From NCBI GenBank assembly GCA_021292105.1, contig CM037869.1, positions 1,258,001 through 1,322,000 on the forward strand: a stretch of DNA of 64,000 bases, given 5' to 3'. The notes beneath the pieces are model-generated. The model was not told the origin of the DNA. It made no database searches and saw only the letters and a program-made list of their open reading frames with translations. How positions within the stretch are numbered: position 1 is the first letter of the stretch; every line of letters starts with the position of its first letter. This document shows, piece after piece, positions 35,801 to 47,788 of the stretch. The position numbers and the translations under genes were made by a program. The stretch is from Anadara kagoshimensis (Eukaryota > Mollusca > Bivalvia > Arcoida > Arcidae).

Positions 35801-38800
35801 ACTGCTAGTGACGTCTACTTACCAGTGTGTGGTTGTATGTTACAGAGAAGTCTATCTTGTAGTTACACTGATAACTGCTAGGGACGTCTACTTACCAGTG
35901 TGTGGTTGTATGTTACAGACAAGTCTATCTTTTAGTCACACTGATAACCGCTAGGGACGTCTACTTACCAGTGTGTGGTTGTATGTTACAGAGAAGTCTA
36001 TCTTGTAGTCACACTGATAACTGCTAGGGACGTCTACTTACCAGTGTTTAGTTGTATGTTACAGAGAAGTCTATCTTGTAGTCACACTGATAACTGCTAG
36101 TGACGTCTACTTACCAGTGTGTGGTTGTATGTTACAGAGAAGTCTATCTTGTAGTAACACTGATAACTGCTAGGGACGTCTACTTACCAGTGTGTGGTTG
36201 TATGTTACAGAGAAGTCTATCTTGTAGTTACATTATAACTGCTAGGGACGTCTACTTACCAGTGTGTGGTTGTATGTTACAGAGAAGTCTATCTTGTAGT
36301 CACACTGATAACTGCTAGGGACGTCTACTTACCAGTGTGTGGTTGTATGTTACAGATAAGTCTATCTTGTAGTCACACTGGTAACTGCTAGGGACGTCTA
36401 CTCACCAGTGTGTGGTTGTATGTTACAGACAAGTCTATCTTGTAGTCACACTGATAACTGCTAGGGACGTCTACTTACCAGTGTGTGGTTGTATGTTACA
36501 GATAAGACTATCTTGTAGTCACACTGATAACTGCTAGGGACGTCTACTTACCAGTGTGTGGTTGTATGTTACAGAGAAGACTATCTTGTAGTTACACTGA
36601 TAACCGCTAGGGACGTCTACTTACCAGTGTGTGGTTGTATGTTACAGAGAAGACTATCTTGTAGTTACACTGATAACTGCTAGGGACGTCTACTTACCAG
36701 TGTGTGGTTGTATGTTACAGAGAAGTCTATCTTGTAGTCACACTGATAACTGCTAGCGACGTCTACTTACCAGTGTGTAGTTATATGTTACAGAGAAGTC
36801 TATCTTGTAGTCACACTGATAACTGCTAGGGACGTCTACTTACCAGTGTGTAGTTATATGTTACAGAGAAGTCTATCTTGTAGTCACACTGATAACTGCT
36901 AGGGACGTCTACTTACCAGTGTGTGGTTGTATGTTACAGAGAAGTCTATCTTGTAGTTACACTGATAACTGCTAGGGACGTCTACTTACCAGTGTGTGGT
37001 TGTATGATACAGAGAAGTCTATCTTGTAGTTACACTGATAACTGCTAGGGAAGTCTACTTATCAGTGTGTAGTTGTATGTTACAGAGAAGTCTATCTTGT
37101 AGTTACACTGATAACTGCTAGGGACGTCTACTTACCAGTGTGTGGTTGTATGTTACAGAGAAGTCTATCTTGTAGTTACAGTGATAACTGCTAGGGACGT
37201 CTACTTATCAGTGTGTGGTTGTATGTTACAGAGAAGTCTATCTTGTAGTTACAGTGATAACTGCTAGGGACGTCTACTTATCAGTGTGTAGTTGTATGTT
37301 ACAGAGAAGTCTATCTTGTAGTCACACTGATAACTGCTAGGGACGTCTACTTACTAGTGTGTGGTTGTATGTTACAGAGAAGTCTATCTTGTAGTTACAC
37401 TGATAACTGCTAGTGACGTCTACTTACCAGTGTGTGGTTGTATGTTACAGAGAAGTCTATCTTGTAGTTACACTGATAACTGCTAGTGACGTCTACTTAC
37501 CAGTGTGTGGTTGTATGTTATAGAGAAGACTATCTTGTAGTCACACTGATAACTGCTAGGGACGTCTACTTACCAGTGTGTGGTTGTATGTTACAGAGAA
37601 GACTATCTTGTAGTCACACTGATAACTGCTAGGGACGTCTACTTACCAGTGTGTGGTTGTATGTTACAGAGAAGTCTATCTTGTAGTTACACTGATAACT
37701 GCTAGTGACGTCTACTTAACAGTGTGTGGTTGTATGTTACAGAGAAGTCTATCTTGTAGTTACACTGATAACTGCTAGGGACGTCTACTTACCAGTGTGT
37801 GGTTGTATGTTACAGAGAAGTCTATCTTGTAGTTACAATGATAACTGCTAGGGACGTCTACTTACCAGTGTGTGGTTGTATGTTACAGAGAAGTCTATCT
37901 TTTAGTTACACTGATAACTGCTAGGGACGTCTACTTATCAGTGTGTGGTTGTATGTTACAGAGAAGTCTATCTTGTAGTTACACTGATAACTGCTAGGGA
38001 CGTCTACTTACCAGTGTGTGGTTGTATGTGACAGAGAAGTCTATCTTGTAGTTACACTGATAACTGCTAGGGACGTCTACTTACCAGTGTGTGGTTGTAT
38101 GTTACAGAGAAGTCTATCTTGTAGTTACACTGATAACTGCTAGTGACGTCTACGTACCAGTGTGTGGTTGTATGTTACAGAGAAGACTATCTTGTAGTCA
38201 CACTGATAACTGCTAGGGACGTCTACTTACCAGTGTGTGGTTGTATGTTACAGAGAAGTCTATCTTGTAGTTACACTGATAACTGCTAGTGACGTCTACT
38301 TACCAGTGTGTGGTTGTATGTTACAGAGCAATCTATCTTGTAGTTACACTGATAACTGCTAGGGACGTCTACTTACCAGTGTGTAGTTGTATGTGACAGA
38401 GAAGATTATCTTGTAGTTACACTGATAACTGCTAGGGACGTCTACTTACCAGTGTGTAGTTGTATGTTACAGAGAAGTCTATCTTGTAGTTACACTGATA
38501 ACTGCTAGGGACGTCTACTTACCAGTGTGTGGTTGTATGTTACAGACAAGTCTATCTTGTAGTTACACTGATAACTGCTAGGGACGTCTACTTACCAGTG
38601 TGTGGTTGTATGTTACAGAGAAGTCTATCTTGTAGTTACACTGATAACTGCTAGGGACGCTTACTTACCAGTGTGTGGTTGTATGTTACAGAGAAGTCTA
38701 TCTTGTAGTTACACTGATAACTGCTAGGGACGTCTACTTACCAGTGTGTGGTTGTATGTTACAGAGAAGTCTATCTTGTAGTCACACTGATAACTGCTAG

Positions 38801-39690
38801 GGACGTGTACTTATCAGTGTGTAGTTGTATGTTACAGAGAAGTCTATCTTGTAGTTACACTGATAACTGCTAGGGACGTCTACTTACCAGTGTGTGGTTG
38901 TATGTTACAGAGAAGTCTATCTTGTAGTTACACTGATAACTGCTAGGGACGTCTACTTACCAGTGTGTGGTTGTATGTTACAGACAAGTCTATCTTGTAG
39001 TTACAGTGATAACTGCTAGGGACGTCTACTTACCAGTGTGTGGTTGTATGTTACAGACAAGTCTATCTTGTAGTTACACTGATAACTGCTAGGGACGTCT
39101 ACTTACCAGTGTGTGGTTGTATGTTACAGAGAAGTCTATCTTGTAGTCACACTGATAACTGCTAGGGACGTCTACTTATCAGTGTGTAGTTGTATGTTAC
39201 AGAGAAGTCTATCTTGTAGTTACATTGATAACTGCTAGGGACGTCTACTTACCCGTGTGTGGTTGTATGTTACAGAGAAGACTATCTTGTAGTAACACTG
39301 ATAACTGCTAGGGACGTCTACTTACCAGTGTGTAGTTGTATGTTATAGAGAAGCCAATCTTGTAGCCACACTGATGATTATAACTGCAAGTGGCGTCTAC
39401 GGATACAGCGTGTACATATACTGGATTTGATATATTGAGTGGAACCTTTAAAGAAAATATTATAATAAAGGTGTCAAAATGAGATACATGTGTGTTGATT
39501 TCTGTGTAAAGTAGCAGAACTCTAACAAAACACAGCTCGGTACGTTTATTTGATTACAAAGGCATTGTTATATTTTTTGTTTGAAATCGAATTTTAAAAT
39601 AATAATAATAATAATAATTGTATTTGAAGTAGAATTTGAAAAAGTATATAATAATAACATCTGTTGAAATAGAATTTGAAAAAAAATATT

Positions 39691-39742
<52 letters not shown>

Positions 39743-41287
39743 TCAAATAAAAAATTACTGGAGACGAGAAGGGTCAACAAAAATAAAAAATATAACTGGT
39801 GCGCACGAGATACTAACTTGTCCGCACAAGTTAGTAACTCGTGCGCTGAAGTTATATTTTTTATTTTTAGACTTCTCGTCTTCCGTAAAAAATACATAAT
39901 ATATAAATCCGATGTTACAGGCAAACAACATTGACCTGTCCGCTTGACCTTTAATTTAAATATTAATTATGGACGAGTACATATAAGTTATAGGTATAAG
40001 GCGTGTATATTTTGTCCATATGATGTAAAATCTAACCATTGGCAATTTAATGCAATGTGTATATGTATTAACTGTAAATCCTTACGTTACCTATGTATTG
40101 GTTGGATCCTCCTATATGAAGATTTCTAATGAAAGGTCAACCAGGCAGGTCAATGTTGTTTACCTATTTAGAAAATATTTACCATGGTTACTACTCACAT
40201 GTAGATAATTACTAGGAAACAATGACTGTACACTGTCCTCTTTATATAGAACTGTTTCCAGTCCAAAATTGTATGTATCTGAAAATATTAAATATAAAAT
40301 AAGCCCAGTCATATTGATAGTAGTATTCTTCCGGAGCATCCGGCCTTACTTTCCAGGCCAAAGATGTTCCGCGTGCTTATTAACATTTTCCGGTTTTCAA
40401 AGTTTTTACTTTCCCAATAACAGGTTCTAGTGTTTGTTTATAGTAATCAAAGTAACAGTATTCTTGCATTGAAAGCGTGCGACACATTTTATATGGAAAC
40501 CCGGTTTGATGTTCTAGAATTTTATGCAAAAAATAAAACTAAACTTATTATGTTCAATGTTTGTAAGAGATATATTATGAAAATAGAATACTTTTCAAAA
40601 CACATACTTCAAAAAATTCAAAGTGTGATACCTAATAAGACAATTCAAACCTGTCTATACAGACAAACGGTACAGGTGTCTTTATAGACAGGTGGTTCTT
40701 ATATACAGCTACAAACAACATAGATAAAGAACAGGTTGGATATTGTACTCTCAGAAGAATTTTTAAAATACATTGGCCACAGAAGGTCGCAAATGAAGAA
40801 GTAAGAACAAGAGTCAGAGCAGAAAAAAATCAAAATCACAATAAAAACTAGAAAAACCGTGAGCCACAAGCTCACAAAAAATGGGCCTATAGAATGTAAA
40901 TTTAAGACAGGTTTGACTGTACTTACTCTACAAATAATATGGGGATGATAACATTTATGATACCCATGTCAATATAAATTCTACATTCTACATTACTACA
41001 TGTCACTTAAACTGAAGAAAAAATGAACAAAATACTTACCACTATTTTTCCAGATGTATTGAGGATAGCTGTCAGTTGTCATAACTGTTACATATCCGTA
41101 TTGTGTAGTGTACAAATGAGCAAACCAAACCTTATCATCTCTTACTGGTTGTCCTGGGGAATAGTTCGATATAAACAACACTTCTCCTTTCCTGAAAAAA
41201 TACCGAAATTAACGACATTATAATAAGTATTTTCAATCATGGTTGAAAATTAGCATTGGAATGTTTCATGAACTTTTGATATCACAG

Positions 41288-41322
<35 letters not shown>

Positions 41323-44300
41323 TGTGGTTGAGTGTTCTTAAGCGAGCACACAAACACTCTCACCGCCAACGTTAGAATCACACTCGTCCAGATTTTAGTG
41401 TATTAGGGTTTTTTCAGTTCCCTTGACAAAGGTCGGTAGTTCTATCGCGGTATTCCTACACCATTCTTAAACCGACTGCATCGATATAAGTGAAATACCT
41501 TTGACTGTATAGTAACTATCACCCACTTTACTCACTCAGATATAACTAATTATGCTTTCCCTGGAATTTATTTTAAACTTTTTATCCACGCTATATCACT
41601 AATAGTTCACAATATCAGATTACATGTAACAGACCATATATCACAATATTGTTAATAACTATGATGTCTCTGTATCTAAATTTTCCCTGACATATATTTG
41701 ATGTTCCACGATCCTTTTACTCGCGGTTTCGATTTTGTGACTGACTAAATAGGATATGCTAGATGAACACCCGGTCTCACTTTCCTGGTTTAACTAAATT
41801 TGAAAGTTTTCAAAGAAGATTTGCTTTGCAGCAATGTAATGTCTATGCTACACTGTATAAAAACTTTGGTAAAGGATTATAATGCATACTGGTTTTTTAT
41901 ATTGTGTGTTTGTTTTTAATTTGATAGGATAAATAGTTTATTTTGTACGTCGTAGATTGGACAAAAACCACTTCCTGAATAGCAGGCTATGAAGTCAGAT
42001 AGAGGACCACTATAGTTGCCAAAGAAACCCTTGTCTGGCGCCACAGTTGTATTTGTAATATACAAAACGGATATTACCCGGACCTGACAAGTGGTGTCTG
42101 TGTCATATACCATTTTTTGAATTTAATCATAAAATACATTCAAAAAATGGTATATGACAATAGACAATATACCATTTTTTTAATGTATTTTATGATTAAA
42201 TTCAAATGGTATATGACATTTGAATGTATAAACTCCATAACAGAGGAAAGACCTCTGCAACTTAAACACATGCACGTGGCAACAGTCAACACAACCAAGA
42301 ACACAACACAAAATAAAATGTAATAATAAAAACATACAAAAACACAAAATAATACAAATAAAAGGCAAATACAATGGGTGCAATGGAAATTGGATATTAT
42401 TACAGAGGTTATGGGATACATGTATTTTCTTCTAAATACAGTCAATTTTGTATATAAGGGCCATCAAAGGGAATCAGCAAAATGGTCTTTGTAGGCAGAT
42501 AACGCCTATATACAGGTTCGAATAGCTTGAATAAAGAACAATGGGGATAAAGGATGATACCCAAAACGCCGAGCTATCCGCCTATAGGATTCAAAATTTA
42601 AAAGTATGTTGAATACATATTGATAGTGAAAAAACCTAAAGCTAATATCATTATGCAAAAGTTTATATGGTTAAATTCTCAGTAAAATATTGCATTATAT
42701 GTTTAACACACATAATTCATGGGGTTTGTCTAAACTTATTTCATTTTAATAAAATGTATATTTTACGGTTTTTTTTCTTTTTTATCTTACTTTGTGTTAG
42801 AATATAAATGCCATATTATTTATTTCTACCACAAATAACATAATAGAAAGAAAGACAAGCACGCGTATTTGTTTTATACATACAATATAAATCCAGTTTA
42901 AGGCCACGTGTCATTTCCCGTGTGTTTCGTGTACGATGAACACGTACTAGTAAACAAAATGCAAAAAAACATTAAACTGTTCTAAGTGCAATCATCGCAC
43001 GAAGAAGGCCATAGACGAAAAGTCGGGGTAGGTTTCATATGTGATGAATGTCACTAGCTGGACAAGACTGAATATCATGAACCTGCGATTGGTCGAATAG
43101 ACTTGAAATCTGAATGTATAGACCTACCCATTTTGAGGTGCGGCAAATAAATTGCCATTTGCTTTATTTTCAAAGAAAAAGTTTCGCCATGAAACTTGCA
43201 CCAATTCAGGCAAGAACTGACATTTTCGTCAGACAAGGTATCTTTGTACCATCTGGTGTTCGCATATCTAGACAAAATATAAAACCTTCAGTAATCTTTG
43301 ATGCTTCAAAGATGAAAAAAGTTTCATCAAGTCTACATACAACGGAAATCACCGAATTATTGAACAATCTCCAAATAAGAATATTTTATAGTAAAAGTAA
43401 AGAAATTTATTTCGATTATACAAATGACCTTTCTGATGATGACATCATCTTGTAACAAAGGTTATATCAGTAAAGTCCACAACACTGAGGGCTAAAAGCT
43501 TTGCGTTAGGACTGCTCTTGACAAAGCTTCAAACTGGTCTTTACCATGAAAACTTAGCAACACTATGTTGTCTGAAAAATGCTCCACAGGTGTCAAGCAT
43601 TTTCTCTGAAGCATGGGTGGTTCTAACAACAGTTTCCTGAATACCTTCTATCACTGATTTCATCTAAACACAAATATGACGGCTTAAATCGAAGTATTCT
43701 GCTATGAAATCACACTGACAATAGTCACAACGTATACGCATTATGACGCAAAACATAACAAGTCATTGTGACACTAACCCGAGTTTTGTTTTTGTGCTGG
43801 CAAAGTAATGACAATTTCTGACAGTCAGTATCGCTACACTTTGGTGCAGAAAACAAACATCTAAACTATATAGACAACTAACCAACCAGTAAAATCAGCT
43901 TCCACACACGTCATTATAAAAAAGGAAAAATGTTATTCATATGCAACGTATATATTTACACAGAGATTTATTTGCACTTGGCCTCGAAGTAGTGACGGGT
44001 ATAGAGGCCTGAAAAGGGTGTAACCTAGTTTCTTGCGTATATATTCCTATAGGCGGATAGCTCGGCGTTTTGGGAATCATTCTTTTTACTGGCCTTTAAA
44101 AGCAGGTGGTCCTTATATACAGGTTGTCATAAAGGCAGGTTCGACTGCATAGAGTTATATCCCCAATGGTAATACACTCCAACCTGCCTTAAAGGCCACC
44201 TCAATATACGGGCCACCTGCCTATAAAGGCCAGTAGAATTGTATCCAAATCGTTCTTAATTCATATTATTTGAACCTGTATATAAAGGCCACCTGTCCAT

Positions 44301-44474
44301 AAAGTTCACTTTTACTGATTCCCTTGGATAGTCTTTATAGACCGGTGAATTTTTCGGGGTAACTTTTTTTATATTTATTTTTTCATTCACATTCATCATA
44401 CTTTAACAATAAAATTCTAACATACATGTATATATACATATATAATTCAATATAATATTACATAACTGAGTGCG

Positions 44475-44554
<80 letters not shown>

Positions 44555-45683
44555 ATTTTACATTGGTGGTTGAATAGTTTTAAAGTCATTCAGTACAATG
44601 TAACGTCGATGTCAAGACATGATAAATATTACAATTTTGTGGAATTGCTGCCATTCTTTCAAGATTATTTCTGCTCGTAGCGATGGTTTTTTTTCGTAGT
44701 AACTGGTGTCTTTATAATTAATCACTAGAACTTTGGACTAGATGGTAGTTACAATAGGTGACATAAATATATCAGAATATATACAAAGTGTGTTAAAAGG
44801 ATAAAAATATTTGTACAATGTTGATGAATGTAAGAAATCTATATATCAAATAATTATTTATGTACAGACACAATACATTGATGAATTTTGTTTAAAACTG
44901 CATTGGTATCATTGCATAACTTTTTAATAATTGCTGTATAGACGTGTGAAATTACAATATTAAACTTCACATGTAAAATCGAGCGGACAGTTAAAGTTTC
45001 CTGTTAATTCAGCACCAAATTCAACAACAGAACAATATGACGGATGGAGTTTAAACAGTCTACTGCGTATGCAAAAAAGATAAACACGTGTATGCATTAA
45101 CATAGGAAATACAAGTATCTTGCTAATATTGATTTAAACAAAAATTGGTAAAAATACGGATGGATTTTGAGGAGTTTTGTCAATATGTGAAAAGATCGCA
45201 TGCATTAAACACGGGAAATAAAAAAAAAACTGAAGCATAATGTGTCTTGCTAATTTTGATATAAAACAAACATCAAAATCACGGATTTACAATGCAAATA
45301 AAAAATCCGATAAATATGTCTTCAATTACTGACTGTATCATATTCAAGTTGTCTTTTTGTAGAACAACTGTATGAATAAATGCACCGAACATATACAACT
45401 AAAAATAATACGCTTATAAGTAAGTTCATTACGAAAAATCCCAATTTAAAAAACTGAAGTTAAATAAAACTAAGCAGTGCAGTAACCCTAACAACCACGA
45501 ACACGTCAGAAATAAATTTTATAATTAGAAATTATAATTATATTTTAAAAGATGTACATATATCACATCGAAAAAGAAATAGCAATAGGTAAAAATAAGT
45601 TAGAAAATTTTCAAAGAGAATGGCAACACATCCACCATATTATATAGAATACAAAGAACAATCTTGTAATAATAGTGTGAAAA

Positions 45684-45730
<47 letters not shown>

Positions 45731-47337
45731 CTGTTCAATATATATGCTCATCAAAATGTATGTATCGTTGTATTATCGTTAGTTTTTGTGTTAAATACTA
45801 AGTATATATTGAATACGAAATAAACAAAATAAATATATAAAAAAAATTATAATTAGAAAGTAAATATAGAGCCATTTAAGTATTGTTTTTAAAACATGTT
45901 GGGGGTTATAAAGTAATAAACAAGATAGTAGAACACCAACGATAGATTATAACAGTCCGTCTTTTCATTTGTTGTGGAAGAAAAGCGCATTTTGTCATTG
46001 TCAAGTTTCTATTACTTTCACAATTCATTGGATCTATCGTTTCAGGAAAGAGAGATGATACGAAAAGCGACAATTTTGTTGCAAACTTTCTAAAATGGTA
46101 AGAATGGCATTGGAAAAATGTGAAAACTGAAAATAAAATGTTCTTCCGCAAAAAATGAAACGTGACGGCTGATATGGGTCTTTGTACTTATAACATCTAA
46201 GTAATATAAACACTGCGTAGGCTATAAAACTCTTGACTAAAAAGATCTAGTGGCGTCGTTACAACTTTTGTGGCGACAAATACAAACATAGGAAGAACCG
46301 AAACAATACCATTTGAAATAAAGTTTGATGAAAAACTTATTCTACCTAGACTTTTTTGTTTGTTGAACATTATTAATTTTTCTATATTTCAGCTTTGGAA
46401 ATACATCGATTGAAAATTGATTTCACAATGACAATATCTTGGTTAATGGTCTTTATAGCATTATTTTGATAAAAATTCAAAATCAGCACGTGACAGCAAT
46501 ATCATTGCAACAGAAACAATAACGGAGGTATTCCACCATTCTCAAAATTAGAGTGAAATGTTAGATCAAATGAATGACCCAAATATGGTGAAAATGTGAA
46601 CAAGGTTTGAGTTTAATCTTCAATATTCTTTCAGTCTTTTAGTTACTGTTATGAATATACGCCTTGGAGAACAACTTTTATTTTCAATACTCCGTATGAC
46701 CATATTTAGGAATAAACGTTGACGAGACTGATATATCATACCTTAGTAGAATGCTCATCGATGACAAACCATCTCTGATTCTCTCCGTGGTTAGCCAAGA
46801 ACTTGTGTCATAGGTAGCTCCATCTGTTTCCAAGTATTTAAGCATGAGGTAGCCACCATAGCCACTTGAATATGGCCCAAAAGCAATCTGAATAAACATG
46901 ATGACAAGAGAGTGTCTGATAACACCTTATAGATTTACGAAATCAGAAAAACATTGTTTTGTTCATAATCAGGGACTAATATTCCATTTTATACATTTTA
47001 CATGATATTACATTCTTATTATAAAAAAAAACAAACATACCAGTCCATGTCCAAATGGCAAACACAAACGGACAGTAAAAACCTAATTTAAAGTAACATC
47101 TGGTAAATTAAGATAACAACGGGTTAACTCCCAACTAGGAGTTAAAACACTACAAGTAGATGTCCAGTTTTATAACTGAAATAGCTTTATTTCTTCATAA
47201 TAAATCTGTTGAAAAATATTGTAATCTCTAAGAGTTCATCATCATCATGGCATCATCATCATCATCATCATATCATCATCATGACGTCATCATCATCATC
47301 ATCATCATCATCGTGACATCATATCATCATCATGACG

Positions 47338-47378
<41 letters not shown>

Positions 47379-47413
47379 GTCATCATCATCATGACATCAT
47401 ATCATGACATCAT

Positions 47414-47475
<62 letters not shown>

Positions 47476-47513
47476 TATCACCACCATCATCATCATCATC
47501 ATCATCATCATGA

Positions 47514-47558
<45 letters not shown>

Positions 47559-47712
47559 GACATCATCATAATCATCATCATCATTATCATGACGACATCA
47601 TCATCATCATCATCATGACATCATCATCATCATCATCATCATCATTATCATGACATCATAATCATCAACATGACATTATCATCATCATCATCATCATCAT
47701 CATGACATCATC

Positions 47713-47788
<76 letters not shown>

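Noticed and set aside
27849-39405. CRISPR-like array
   Set aside because: Units are contiguous 73-bp repeats without distinct spacers, and the window is eukaryotic. It is a satellite.
27849-39405. Centromeric satellite
   Set aside because: Length and homogeneity alone do not show centromere function, and exons of one gene appear to flank the array.
39568-39924. 118-codon minus-strand protein with poly-Ile
   Set aside because: It runs through the AAT microsatellite and the foldback element.
42140-42445. 101-codon minus-strand hydrophobic, Cys-rich protein
   Set aside because: It overlaps the paired MITE at its end, has no splice context, and has a composition typical of AT-rich reverse frames.
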